Assembly: GCA_001600495.1 (NCBI GenBank) | Contig: BCKE01000044.1 | Location: forward strand, 154,967 to 218,966 | Reading direction: 5' to 3' | DNA: 64,000 nucleotides | Source: Pilasporangium apinafurcum | Taxonomy: Eukaryota > Oomycota > Peronosporomycetes > Pythiales > Pythiaceae | In this document: positions 49,504 through 61,133 of the stretch, in pieces | Numbering within the stretch: the first letter of the stretch is position 1 | Layout of the letters: each line of letters begins with the position of its first letter | The notes under the pieces: generated by a model | Told to the model about the DNA's origin: nothing | Seen by the model: only the letters and a program-made list of their open reading frames with translations | Databases searched by the model: none | Program-made: the position numbers and the translations under genes

Positions 49504-52202
49504 ATGAACGATTTCGGCCACGAAAAGCGTGGTGAAAGTGGAGGCAGCGCGCCTGCGTCCACTTCCTCTACCATTACCGCGAACAATAATATTGAGAGAA
49601 ACATTTCAAATCCCAGTACCACTACTAGCAGCCATCAACACACTCGAAACGACCCAGCTAACAGTGGAGATTCTTCTACCGAGAGCGACACTCAGCGAGA
49701 ATATCGACAGATCACAACCCAAGAGGCCCGTGACCAAGAAGAGAGCAGTAGCGAACAGAGCCCCGACAGTATCATGAACGACGGGGAGAACGATGATGAA
49801 CCTTCTGCCACGACGACCAAAAACAACTCAAGTCATTTAGTAAATAACAACCCCACAAGACGACTGCCATCTATGTTGGTGCCAACTACAAACGGCAATG
49901 GAGATCGAGGAGGCGGATCTTCGTCGGCCATCGGCTCTTACATGAATCCAGATGGTCGTGGCTTGAGCCAACGACCACCTTTTGATCCGCCACATGTGAT
50001 CGCCAGTGAAGGGGGAGCTAGGATTCCTGCACCAAGTGCAGGGGGCATGTATTATGGCAATACAGAGAAGGGGAGCACTATGAATTCGCCCTATCTACAT
50101 AAGCGGATTCCGACTGTCTCCTCATCCTCCCCCCTTGCACATCCGCAAAACGGTATACGCGGCGCGGAGGAAGATGGAGAAGATGAAAGTAGTGGTAGCC
50201 GCGACCACACCACATCCACTTCCTCACAGGGAAGATCTACAGTAGGTCAGAAACGGAGATTGTCGCCGTACAACCACACGCAGACGACCATCAGTGGTCG
50301 TGAGTACCATCCCAGCAGCTCCAATGTGGATGCACAGCAGCAACAACAGCCACAGAACTACACGGAGAGTAGCGAAGTAATCCGTGGCTCCCATGGACCT
50401 CGCGATGAGGCAAGATACGAGACATGGACGTCGAAGCAACTGCGCAAGAAATGCTCACATCTGAAGCTTCGTGGGCTGAAGAACGTCAAGAAGCATGTGA
50501 TGGTTGACGCGCTCTATCGATACTACCGCAACCAGCACCACTTAGACCCATCAACCAGTCGCAGTCACAGTAGCAGTGACAGCACCTCGATCAGCAACCA
50601 CAACACTACTTCTCTAGAAGATGACAACATCAAGCGCAACGTGAGTCCACGGACGCACTACCGCCAACGCTATGATCACTCCACAGGAGCAGGAGGTAAT
50701 AATGGACAACATCAACAAGCTGTGGATGGACGCGTCCGCGTCTCTATATCCAGGAACCACGGATCTAATCGCGCAGCCATGTCTCCTCGCGGTGGAGGAA
50801 ACGGCTCTTCCTCTTCTTCCTCCCGCAGCAGTAGTGTGCGGAGTCAATACGGAGCAGCAGGAGGAGGAGGAGGAGGAGGAGGAGAAAGCGGCAACCACTT
50901 CTCAACGTCCATGATCCGCCCGGGTTCCTCTTCTGGTGCAATCTATGGAGGAGAGAACGATGAAGAATACAAGGAGCACCAACTGGATAATTCCAATGAC
51001 GAGATGCAAGTGACTTCGGAAGATGTGATTCGGCTGGTCGATGTCGTGCTTTCTCCAGATTTCGTTAATCGTCTGTCCACAGAGCTCTCTAGATGGCAGT
51101 TCTGGGTGGATGTTCGAGAAAAATACATCTCGATGCTCAAGTCCCATCCCGGGTCAGACTACGCTACGGCGCGCAATCTCAGCTCAATGACGAGTGGTAG
51201 CACAACGAATTCACGCGAACTGGAGCGAGAAATGATGCAGCGCGCCATGAATATGAAAATGATCTCGACGCGGAACTTCAAGTGGAGCAGTATGCAGCTC
51301 TGGGAGATCTGGAAGGAACTTACGTTCGCCTATACCAAAGCTTGCTTCGAATTTACAGCAGCTGGTACGCCAAGTGAGCTTGCTTAAACTATATATACAG
51401 CTTTTTCGTTGCAATATGTGGACACTAAAACTAACGCATGGGCATGTCTAATGTTTTGATAACAGGTGCAGATGAACGACATTACATCAAGTATTGTGAA
51501 GGTCGTCCGGATGTGTATTACCTTCATCAGCGACTGCACGCACGTCCTGATCTGTTACATCTCATCAAATCTAACGAATATATGGATGAGCGCGCTACGA
51601 GCGATGCATCGGAGATCATCGCCCAAGAAGCCGTGGCCAATAGCAATAACGCTAGTGCAGGCACAACCACCATTGGCACTAATCCGCACAAACGCTTTAA
51701 ACGTATTGGTCCCACGACTGCTGCTCATCCTCCTTTCACAAGCAATCCGCAAGTAGTTGATGGGAACAATAATAACAGCAACTCTGATACCGTCACTAGT
51801 GGGAATCGACGTGAAACTGCCATTAGCAATAGCAACGTGAATTTCCTCACCAAATCCAACGCTCCACGCGGGGTGGCTCAAGAGGAAGGGGGTGGCAGCA
51901 CTGGCAGCTCTGAGACCACGGGCGAAGAAAGTAGCATTGACAAACTCACGAGTGCCAACTTGCAGCAATCCAGTGATCCGCTGCGCCGTGCGGCGCTGGC
52001 CGAGCAGAAATACTTTGGACTGTTGCTCCAAAACTTTGAATGCATTTTTGAGAGCCTGCATAACAAGAAGGTGTTGCTAGCGGCACTGCGTAAGGATAGC
52101 AACGCACCAGATCATCTCGTCGCTGATCTCCGCGACGATATCCACGTGTTATCGTCGTTGAAAAAACAATTTCGCAACAAGTTACGGCAGATACTCGAGT
52201 GA
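49504..52202 (+). CDS. Low-complexity protein with SAP-like helix pair, unknown function
   Basis: Two exons, 49504-51364 and 51466-52202 (865 residues; 101-nt intron, phase 1). The first ATG in frame is 49504. Most of the protein is Ser/Gly/Asn/Gln-rich and probably disordered. Residues about 305-340 (TWTSKQLRKKCSHLKLRGLKNVKKH, then MVDALYRYYR) look like a SAP motif, a short helix pair that binds AT-rich DNA and chromatin. Residues about 510-600 form a predicted helical module (EDVIRLVDVVLSPDFVNRLS ... WQFWVDVREKY) joined across the intron to DERHYIKYCEGRPDVYYLHQRL. The C-terminus (about 790-865) is helical. It is probably nuclear. I know no named family; similar proteins may be oomycete-specific. 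Confidence 0.8.
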
Positions 52203-52515
52203 AGTGAGGTCTAAGAGTGTGTAGGTGCAATAGTAGCTAGTCGTTTGCGTATAGTGGAAGTGAGAAGTAGTTTTTAGCGTAATAGCGCGTGGAAAAAGAA
52301 GTTGAGAGAAGTGAGAGCGAAATATCGATATTTAAAGCGACGCAGAAGTCAATAGCTCACGTTTAGACGCTGAAGGGAATTGAAAGTGTAGTAAAAGCAT
52401 ATTATGATCTGGTTCCCTGTCGAGACGAAAATAGCTACATTTTTGATACAAAATGGCTACATTTGGATTAGAAGTGAGTGGGTTGTGGCAAAGTAAATCT
52501 GTAGGAACTGCAACG
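52203..52515. other. Intergenic, no gene seen
   Basis: About 310 bp between the SAP-like gene and the ankyrin gene. AT-rich in parts, no supported coding frame. Confidence 0.35.
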
Positions 52516-54219
52516 ATGGGCGCTGCTGCTAGTGACTACTTCACTGCCTATGCAGATGTTCAATATGGCTACTTAGGTTAAAAGAACGGTTCAGCTGCTT
52601 GTTTTGCTGTCGTTATCTGGGCTTATACGGTCTTGCTGTCTGCGGTAGATGCTGAACTGGGGATTAAGAAATTCCATGCGTTGGCTGCAAAAGGAAACTA
52701 CCACGATGTGAGCATTTGCCTCAAGAAAGGATTGAATCCCAATGGGAAGACTTCCTCATCAGACGATGAATACGAACGCGAGGATACCCCGCTCATCTGT
52801 GCTGCCAGGTAGTGTAACCCACGTTCTCATTCAATTTGAGGAAAGTCGTCAATGGTAATTTCAAAGTTGTCCTTCGAGTGAGTAGAGGACACCTGTGGAA
52901 CAAAGGCCGGAAGCGACACCTAAAAACAATGGGCGTGCTCGTGAAATTTGGAGCCAACGTGAACATGTGCAACGTTGTACGTTGGGTGTGACTTGTATAA
53001 AAGTGACTTCACTTTAATTTGTTGACCTCTATATGTGCATTGCTATTGTGAACGTTGTAGCTAGGACAATCGCCGTTGTACGTCGCCTGTGATCGCAATC
53101 TCGTGGTGGTCGTGAAATGGTTACTGGAGCATGGCGCGGATCCCAATAAGCGCAGCAAAGTACATGCTAAATACGGCAACATTGAGAAAGGAGAGTCTCA
53201 CACCCTTGCTATATCTTTTTGCTATGTGATTCACAGGCTGGTATCTCGCCCTTACTCTGTGCGTATCGCAATCAGCATGTGGATTTGGTCATGCTGTTGT
53301 TGGAAAATGGTGCACAAGCGGTGGAGCAACCGAATACATTTAGATGCCTAAAAGTGATTGACCCAGCTATAAAATTTGCTATCCCAGCTTTCACCAAGAG
53401 TTTTGGTTCTCACTCTTTGTAATTCTATATTATGTGACCTGAGTGTAGTTCCCCGTACTTTTGGACGAATTTGAAGATGATAAAGCTGTTAAAGGACATC
53501 AACTACCTATGGAATCACCAGTTACGACTGGGGCGTTGACTCCTTCGTCGAAGCCACACGCTTCAAATACGTCACCAACAGACGCCAATGATACACTTTT
53601 CATATCACAGCTCATCGCCAAGGAAGTAGCCAAGCATGTACTGGCCCAGCAGGACGTCCATGCAAAGATGATGAAGGAGATCGAAGATGCCCAGCGGATC
53701 GAGGATCAGCGCGTGTACCGTGCCCAACTGAAACGAGACGGCGCCAAACGCAAGCGACAGCAGCGGCAACAGCGCCAAGAGGCAAATTATCAGACGTATT
53801 TGGAGACAATCGCCCAAAAACGCTCTGATCGGCAAATGGTGGCGACCGCTGGTTGCAGCGATGAAACAGAAGCTGAGAGTGCTAGGGCTGGCTATGCTGG
53901 CCAATCAACGGGCTCTATTGAGCTCGAGTGGAAGAAAATTCAGAGAGGTAGCGACAGTCGTCCGACCTGGCAGGCAAGAGAGATCTGGAGTCTAGGGACC
54001 TCCTCAGGTTCTTCAGATGCTTCACCATCCATTCGCGACGAATTGATGCAGCAATGCGAAAAAATGTATATATCTTTACAAATTTCACGGCAAAAGCATC
54101 AGCGAAACGCCTATACGGCACCTGAAGTCGAGTTTCGTCGGAGCCAGCAACAGCAACAGCATTCGAGTACTTTTCAGTCTTTGCTAACTGCTAGTCTCAG
54201 ACCAGAAACTGCTCCATGA
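52516..54219 (+). CDS. Ankyrin-repeat protein with basic coiled-coil tail
   Basis: Six exons by splice phase: 52516-52576, 52649-52808, 52886-52976, 53061-53159, 53237-53353 and 53449-54219 (432 residues). The start MGAAAS fits N-myristoylation. Ankyrin repeats are split among exons 2-5: FHALAAKGNYHDVSICLKKGLNPNG, TPLICAAR...MGVLVKFGANVN, SPLYVACDRNLVVVVKWLLEHGADPN and ISPLLCAYRNQHVDLVMLLLENGA. The last exon encodes a charged helix (EDQRVYRAQLKRDGAKRKRQQRQQRQE) and a Ser-rich end. Exon 1 has a weak donor and the exon 5-6 junction has an alternative donor at 53321, so both need evidence. The third repeat has an odd insert (WNKGRKRH). Likely a scaffold; the partners are unknown. Confidence 0.7.
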
Positions 54220-54355
54220 GCCAGCCAAAGCCTAGGAAATACCATAAATGAAACCACCTGTGTCGCTTCGATCGTCTTTTTATCCATTGAGGGAGTCTCT
54301 AACGAAAAGATTGCACGACGACAGCACTACTAACTGAGCACAGCTACAACAGGCG

Positions 54356-55395
54356 ATGAGTACTACGAATGTGAATGAGCACCATCAGGAAGAGGTACTT
54401 TACGTAAAGCGTAGAAGGTAGGAGTTACAATGAATTGAACCGACTTGTACGGTTTGTAGTTGAGCAAGTTCCTCAAGTTCTTTCGCTCGCGGTTGAAAAC
54501 GCATTTGGAAAACGTCGACGCCGATTTCGAAGATACGCGCTCGGATCGGTAGGAACGGACTGACTGTTCTTGCCTTCTTTATTTCCCATTATCGTTCTAA
54601 TGATGAAATTACTGATCTGTTGTGGCTGTTCGTTAGTTTGTCATCTGACGATGTCTACAGCCAGAAAGACATCAATGAAGCACTTGAATCGCTCTGCTTT
54701 GCTGTCAAAGTATGTAAAGGAAAAGCACACTTAACTATCGTTTTGTTTACTATATACTGGCTTCATTGATTCTAGGCCAGCATTCGCAGTGAGCTGCAGG
54801 ACACAATTAACATGATGGCGTTATTGTTGCGTCAAATCTTTGCCGAGGCAGAGCAAAGCGTGAGAGCTGCACTGTTGGAATATTTAGCGAGCAAAAACGA
54901 CTAACTCATCATTTGTAGAAACTGGCGTTGGAATTGGATATTGGTGCTGTGGAAAACAAGGAGCTCCTGGCGCGGGTGGAGCGCCTGAGTGTGAGTGAAT
55001 GGGTAGAGAATGAGGATCAATCAGCCAATGGCGTCAGGAAGAAACCTCTGGCAAATGTATCCGCCAGTCCGAAGAAGAGTGAATCCAACCAGAAGAGACA
55101 GGAGGAAGAGATCCGCGCGGCGCTGCACACATCACAAGTTAAGCAGGAAGAAGCAACAAAAACAGCAAAGAAACTGCAAAAGCAGTTAGAGGAGGCGTTG
55201 GCACGCAACGAGCAGCTGGAACAAGCGGTGGAAGAAGCGCAGCAACAAGTATCGCAGACCAAACAGTTCCAGAGCATGAAGAAAATGGTCGCGCAAAAAA
55301 ACGACCAGCTGAGGGACCTGCGTCAGCGCCTACAACGCTATGAACCGGATGGGGTAGACGACAGCGAGACGAAATGTGCCGATGATGATGATTGA
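54356..55395 (+). CDS. LZTFL1: LZTFL1 (BBS17), BBSome regulator
   Basis: Five exons: 54356-54394, 54460-54548, 54637-54709, 54776-54859 and 54919-55395 (253 residues; introns 65, 88, 66 and 59 nt). With these joins the N-terminus aligns without gaps to animal LZTFL1: NEHHQEELSKFLKFFRSRL against NEHHQNEVINYMRFARSKR, and LLLRQIFAEAEQ against LLLRQLFAQAEK. The last exon is leucine-zipper coiled coil ending MVAQKNDQLRDLRQRLQRYEPD, against ILTKKNDQIKDLRKRLAQYEPE. LZTFL1 binds the BBSome and controls its entry into cilia. Its presence implies a working flagellum, so zoospores. No continuous ORF covers the first 190 residues, so annotation by ORF alone would miss most of the gene. Confidence 0.88.
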
Positions 55396-55688
55396 GCGAG
55401 TTAGGAATTTGTCACGAGATAACCCAACAGAGATAAATCAGACACCGCAGTTTTCGTTTTTGTTGGCCATCCTCATTTCTGTTATCCTTCATTCTTAAGA
55501 TAAGAAAAGCCTGTGACAACCTGGCTGCATTCGTTCCTGGAATCGAACGGAGTCGATAAAGACATGATGAGCCGCATATGATATCAAAATCACTTGCAAT
55601 CTCTTTCTTGCATTTCACCGTCTCCATTCCACTACCCTCAACACAGCCAGCCGTTCGCGTGGCTCACACCAATTAAAAAGCAAGGAGC

Positions 55689-56078
55689 TTACAGACCAAG
55701 CTTGGTACGACGCCAGTGACGACGCTTAGCATTGTACCTAAAATCATTGCAAGAGTCATCTCATGTCAGCAAACGCCACTTGTAGTCCTGTTACACATAA
55801 TCCACGTACTTGATGGTATTGCCAGTACGAAGACGGATCCATTGCGGGATCGGTCGGTTCTGCTTTTGCTTCTTGGCAAGGATTTTCTTGGTGCGGAAGG
55901 TCTTGTGCGAAGGCTATACAGGCACAATAATATTGACCATTAGCATTCTTCAGCTCCATGTTTAGAGTAGACGATTGAACGACAAGAGCCACGAGTTCTC
56001 CCCATCAGCATATAGTACAGCAGATGCAAAGAGAGCGTGTCCATTATCGATCGCTAAAAAGGAGCAACGACCTACCAT
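55689..56078 (-). CDS. RPL39: 60S ribosomal protein eL39
   Basis: Three exons on the minus strand: 56076-56078 (only the ATG), 55810-55913 and 55689-55737 (51 residues, the exact family length). The sequence [20 protein letters not shown], then [20 protein letters not shown] and [10 protein letters not shown] is almost invariant among eukaryotes. Introns are 162 and 72 nt; the first directly follows the start codon (ATG then GTAGGT). eL39 is a small basic protein lining the peptide exit tunnel of the large subunit. The gene is below usual ORF size limits. It converges with LZTFL1, with 293 bp between. Confidence 0.93.
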
Positions 56079-56781
56079 TGTTGCGAAGGAACTTGGTGAC
56101 TTGGCACACGAATGAGGAAGTTTTCTACCACCCACGCTCGCTCAATAGCTCCTCAGAAATACACACCAACCAGCCAATTTCAAAACCTCAACCCTAATAG
56201 GCCACGTAATTACGTTTTCAACGGCGTAAAAATATGTAAAAAAGAGAGAAGAGGGGGAATGTGGACCACTATAATATTAGTGGTTCACTCTAAATTAGGA
56301 TAAATGAGAAATGCCAAAGTTCACCCACGACCATCACTCTCGATATATCTGTTTCTCTTTGTGTGTGTATGAACAATAGGCGACTGCTTGAGTGCGGACT
56401 TGACCGAGTGCCGGTGAGTGGCGCACAAAAGGGAAACAACCGACGAGGAGGAAGACGGTGAGTTGCTTTGCTTTCTCTATATGTGTATGTATGTATGTAC
56501 AGTTGGTATACTCTATGCGTAGATGATGCCTTGCGAATGGATGAAAAGTGGGTTACTATGTGAGAGCACCTGCAAATATCCATCTCTGTACCCATCTCAC
56601 AATGATTCTTACACTTGTCCCATGATTCTTCCTACTTTAGTGACCAGAACTACGACCAAAAACACCGCAACGCCCCAAATTTCACCAAGGAGAGTGTTGG
56701 TCTGAAGGAAAATCAGATAAAAAACCTGTGTGGTGATCCTCGCTGTTAACATCCTGAGACGGAGAGTATACGCATTAGAGA
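56079..56781. other. Divergent intergenic region, eL39 / GPCR-PIPK
   Basis: About 700 bp. It holds a small TATG microsatellite (ATGTGTATGTATGTATGTAC near 56481-56500) and probable promoters of both genes. No coding feature is supported. Confidence 0.35.
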
Positions 56782-59700
56782 ATGGATTCTCGAACAACTG
56801 ATTCGTCAATTTCCGCTCCACTGTCTCCGCTTGGTCCAAACGTTGGTATGCAGCAGACCCGCGTCGTCCAGACGCTTGATTCTGGATCGCTTACCGAGTC
56901 GTCCATGCAGTCCACTGACAGTCGTGACTCGTCCATGTTAAGTATTGATGATCTCAGCAGCTCCCGTGGCCCCAGTAATGTTGGATCTCGCTTTCGTCGA
57001 TCAAAGCCGAATAGCAAATCGTCGTCCAATAGCGACTTCACGATGCGGGACTCAAATTTGTCGCGCATGTCCAGTCGGGGAAGTGTGTTTCGTGACACAT
57101 TCTTTGGCCAACGAAGGCAAAATGACCCGTTGTTACTTTCTACGAATGAAGAATTTGAATTGAATGTCATCGACGAAAGCGGTGGATTAGATGAACACAT
57201 CGGAGATATTCTAAAACCGGAAGTGGAATTTGGCATGTGGTCCACAACCGGTTATATTGTCACAGCTCTTGGAGTATTCACGTTTGTCGTCACGTTCTCG
57301 CTTACGATGAGCTTCCAGACATTAGATGGGTATAATATTGATTCCGGGCTGGTATTTGGATCATTTCAAACGCTTGTGCTCTGCGTGATCGTCTACATCA
57401 CATACAATGGTGTACAGTCGTTCCAAGCCCATCCGAATCCGCTGATTCTCTACAAATGTGTCATTGATATTTTGCTTTCGCTGCGGTTTTTGTTGGATCC
57501 AGTTTTTCTTCACTATGGCTTCTATGTAGCCGGAGACCAAAAATCCTGCAAATATGTGTCAGCGATCACGCAATTTTTGCTTCTTGCTAGTGATTCGTGG
57601 TACTTCGCATTAATTGTGGATCTCTACAAGTCCTTGACCAATCCGTTTACAAGTGTTAAAGGCGATCGGCGAACGTATAAGCTTGCGATCTACACATTAA
57701 GCGGACTGTCTGGGGTATTGACAGCGGTCATTCCAGGAGCGCACGGACTTTCTGATGGAAATTATTGCTGGCATTACCGCGGAAACCCACATGAACGCCA
57801 TTTCTTCAAGCTTAATGTGTCTACATGGCTCTTCTTCTATGACTTTATGATCGTGTTTTATCTCGCAGGCATTGCCGTCCTCATTTTTGGGTTCAAACGT
57901 TTGCAATCTGGTTTACGCGATACTCTCCAGACAAGACGTGATATGTTGCGCAATGGCGCCATGAGTATAACAAGCTACACGGTTTACTGGACGATTGTAT
58001 TCGCGTGGTATGCTGGAACGTTTAATTCGCATTCCACCCACGGCAAAATGGATGTTGCGCCGACGAAAGTCTTTCGTACGTTTACGTACATTCTCGCGGG
58101 GCGTGGGCTCGTCGACTATTTTGTGTGGTTTATGCTCAATCGTCCTTCGCTTATGAAACAATACTGGTTGAAATTCTCTGCTGAGTCTGCGGATAAGAAG
58201 TTCAGTGCGCAATTGAATACGGCGCTTCAGCGGGAACTCATTTATTTTACGATTGAAGGCATGACCAGAGCTATTCAAGTTGCAGATGAGGAACTTCTCA
58301 TCGAACGTAACCAATCACCAACACAAGAGCTCGTGTTTGATGAACATACCGACATAGATGGAAGTAACCTTGGCCATACGCCAGATAAAGATGGAAACCA
58401 TAACGAACATGTGGTAAATGTCCCGCAAGAAGCCTCAAACAGTGGTATTGACGATGTGATAAGATCGAAACCAAGAAAGAACACGCAAACCGATGGGGAG
58501 AAATTTACGATTGATGTTCCTCATTCATCCTCAGTAAACGATCCAGAATTATCAACTTTGGAAGAGACGACAAGTGGCTCTCATGCGCACATTCGGTTCA
58601 CACCGTATCGAGCGGCGGTATTTGCAGAGTTGCGTTCTGCATATGGGATCGATACCCAGGATTTTATAAAGTCCTTTGAAACGACAACCAAACCAAACAT
58701 CAGTGAGGGAGCCAGCGGTGCATTTATGTTCTTTAGTGGTGACAGGAAGTTCATCGTCAAGAGTATGGCCGAGGCGGAGTGCCGCTTCTTGTGCCAAATC
58801 GCTGAAGAGTATGTCGAACATCTGATTACCAATCCCTGTTCATTGATTACAAAATTTTTCGGTTGCTTCAAGATTACACTCTACGAAAAAAAATTCTATT
58901 TCGTCGTGATGGAGAATCTCTTTAATGTCGAGGACGATGGGATGCAAATTCACCATCGATTTGATATCAAAGGGTCTTGGGTCAATCGCAGTTACAAGAA
59001 ACCACGTCGGGGTGCAAAAGTCAAGTGCCGGCATTGCTCGATGCAATTCAAGTACGGCGCAAAGAAATCATTGCTGGCGTGCCCTAATGTGGTTGGCTTG
59101 CATGAACCGAATGTCGTGCTCAAGGACAATGATCTTCGGACTCGCATGCGCATAGGCACTGAGGAAGGGAAGGAGCTTTATGAACAACTGCGTGATGATT
59201 CCGAATTTCTCCGCGATCTCGGCATCATGGATTACAGCTTACTGCTGGGTGTAATGGATATAGAATTTATTGTCGACCACGAGAAGCCGCGACGAAGAAG
59301 TACAGGAACAACCGTCAAAACATCCAGTAATGAGACTTTTGTCTCCGTGGCATCGTCAGCGAGCGACCGTGACTCCGTTATACCTGCTGGATATTCGCGT
59401 AACCATCAGAATAGTAAAGATAGTGGAGATTTTGGAAGTGGTGATCATGGCATGCAATCGCTATCAAGCCTTGTTGCCGAAGGCACTGATACAAGTTCCT
59501 CAAATTTCCCAAAACGTACTATGCGCAAGAGCAAGCGTGTATTTGGACCAGGATATTACTACATCGGCATCATCGATATTCTGCAGACATGGACACTTAA
59601 GAAGAAACTAGAACGGTTCTGGAAGGTAAATATCCAACGATGCGACCCCGAAGGGCTGTCGGCAATCAACCCAATAGAATATCAAAAACGCTTTGAAGCC

Positions 59701-60018
59701 AAGTTGAGGGAAATCATTTACATACCAAAGGAATACCACCGAATCAAAGACCGTGCGCATCGAAAAACCCGTAGTGACGCTGGAATCAAGTTGTTCTCGG
59801 CTGCCCCAGGATCTGCACCTTTTGTGAATGACCAAAGTGGTCAAGGGAATGCTCGGGATCGTATGGAATCGGACGATATCTCGCTCTCAACCAATACCAC
59901 AGATGAGGATGACTTGGAGCAATCGAACAGGAATCCACGTCCGATCCTTCTGCAGTTTAATCAACGTTTAGTGGGTAGCACACGAAGTAACGTCACCAAT
60001 ACTTCACTGGGCGAGTAA
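56782..60018 (+). CDS. GPCR-PIPK: seven-helix receptor fused to PIP kinase
   Basis: A 1078-residue, single-exon protein. Residues 1-145 are Ser-rich and cytoplasmic. Seven hydrophobic helices lie between about 150 and 455 (GYIVTALGVFTFVVTFSLTM; FYDFMIVFYLAGIAVLIFGF). An acidic linker leads to the kinase (about 640-980): GAFMFFSGDRKFIVK (ATP loop and Lys), FDIKGSWVNR (about 725), IMDYSLLLGV (about 813), an insert of about 90 residues, YYIGIIDILQTWTLKKKLE (about 925) and INPIEYQKRF. All usual catalytic motifs are present. GPCR-PIPKs are known from Dictyostelium and oomycetes; they should couple an outside signal to PI(4,5)P2-type synthesis at the membrane without a separate G protein. The ligand is unknown. 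Confidence 0.93.
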   Translation: MDSRTTDSSISAPLSPLGPNVGMQQTRVVQTLDSGSLTESSMQSTDSRDSSMLSIDDLSSSRGPSNVGSRFRRSKPNSKSSSNSDFTMRDSNLSRMSSRGSVFRDTFFGQRRQNDPLLLSTNEEFELNVIDESGGLDEHIGDILKPEVEFGMWSTTGYIVTALGVFTFVVTFSLTMSFQTLDGYNIDSGLVFGSFQTLVLCVIVYITYNGVQSFQAHPNPLILYKCVIDILLSLRFLLDPVFLHYGFYVAGDQKSCKYVSAITQFLLLASDSWYFALIVDLYKSLTNPFTSVKGDRRTYKLAIYTLSGLSGVLTAVIPGAHGLSDGNYCWHYRGNPHERHFFKLNVSTWLFFYDFMIVFYLAGIAVLIFGFKRLQSGLRDTLQTRRDMLRNGAMSITSYTVYWTIVFAWYAGTFNSHSTHGKMDVAPTKVFRTFTYILAGRGLVDYFVWFMLNRPSLMKQYWLKFSAESADKKFSAQLNTALQRELIYFTIEGMTRAIQVADEELLIERNQSPTQELVFDEHTDIDGSNLGHTPDKDGNHNEHVVNVPQEASNSGIDDVIRSKPRKNTQTDGEKFTIDVPHSSSVNDPELSTLEETTSGSHAHIRFTPYRAAVFAELRSAYGIDTQDFIKSFETTTKPNISEGASGAFMFFSGDRKFIVKSMAEAECRFLCQIAEEYVEHLITNPCSLITKFFGCFKITLYEKKFYFVVMENLFNVEDDGMQIHHRFDIKGSWVNRSYKKPRRGAKVKCRHCSMQFKYGAKKSLLACPNVVGLHEPNVVLKDNDLRTRMRIGTEEGKELYEQLRDDSEFLRDLGIMDYSLLLGVMDIEFIVDHEKPRRRSTGTTVKTSSNETFVSVASSASDRDSVIPAGYSRNHQNSKDSGDFGSGDHGMQSLSSLVAEGTDTSSSNFPKRTMRKSKRVFGPGYYYIGIIDILQTWTLKKKLERFWKVNIQRCDPEGLSAINPIEYQKRFEAKLREIIYIPKEYHRIKDRAHRKTRSDAGIKLFSAAPGSAPFVNDQSGQGNARDRMESDDISLSTNTTDEDDLEQSNRNPRPILLQFNQRLVGSTRSNVTNTSLGE

Positions 60019-61133
60019 TACGCCAAAAAGAAGTTTTGAGCGTGGATGTAGAGAAGTACAGAAGTACAGAAACGGCGATACCAAGGCCGATCATGTCCAA
60101 CATCAGGAGAAAGTAAGTGTTGTTGGTGTTGATGTCTTAATGATTTAGGCTTTGTGTAAAATTGGTTAGGAAAGAAAAGATTTATAACTTTTATCGTATG
60201 CCAGCATAGTCAAAGTTATGCTTCATGAAGTTGGCGCATTGCTATCTCCACTCATCATTAGAAAATTAGAACGCTTAGAATTAGAAGTTACGATGCAATT
60301 GACTAAGATCGGAAAAGAAGCGCGGAAAGATCGTGAAATATTGCTGTTATAGCTGCAATTAAATTTCGAATCAGTCAACAAGCTTCAGAACATTTTAATC
60401 ATGCAATGTTCACGTTCAAGGCCACACGAATGCACTCAACAAGTGATATTCCATCCAGCACTGTTGTTTGCATCAAAGAGACACCTCCATCTAAGTACCT
60501 TCGTGCGGGTACACGTAAAAGCTTTTCCATTTTGACGAGTCCACTTCCGGCCACTTCCACTGTGGCCCCACACGCGCGCTCTCATTGGTTTTGCGATTAC
60601 CAGGTGGAGTGAGATGGGCTAACAGGATATCAACACATCCCAGTCGTTCGGTGAAGATGGGTTATATAGTAAAAAATCCATTAAATTATAATAAAACCCA
60701 TACATTCTCGACCAATAAGACAATAATCATGCGTATAAGAATGTGGTTTTTTGAAAATAACCCGCGTCGAGCAGTCTAAATGGCGGGTGATTGGTAAGGC
60801 CTATGGGTCATTTTGGTCCAGAATGTGGTTAACCAGCTGGTCCGTCCAGCTGGTAGTAGACTGTCCGCCGTGTGCACAAACCACAGAACTGTCTATTTTC
60901 GCGTAGGTATTGGGGTGTGCAAAGCACATTATCACCAGGCAGATCCGGCCAAAGCGTAGAAGCGCTTCCAGCAGCGACGGACTGCCGTTCGATCACCAGA
61001 AGTAGAAGAAACAAAGAAAAGAACCCTGTGGTGTCGTTGTTGCTCTAGGTGCCGCTGGCTGTTGCTGCCCACTACGCAGACTCTGTCGTCATTATAGTCA
61101 ATACCTACCACACAACCCTCTGCTCTGAGGACG
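60019..61133. other. Intergenic with scattered coding-like scraps
   Basis: About 1.1 kb. A plus-strand scrap at about 60208-60350 reads VKVMLHEVGALLSPLI...RKLERLELEVTMQL and stops. A minus-strand scrap at about 60030-60130 gives a hydrophobic segment (YFLLMLDMIGLGIAVSVLLY). A minus-strand frame at 60829-61050 (FLFLLLLVIERQSVAAG, then Cys-containing polar sequence) resembles a secreted peptide but has no ATG. None forms a convincing gene. CCAGCTGG occurs twice at about 60834-60855. Confidence 0.3.

Noticed and set aside
60829-61050. Minus-strand secreted-peptide-like frame
   Set aside because: No ATG, a stop just upstream of the hydrophobic part, and it lies in the probable promoter of the gene at 61134.
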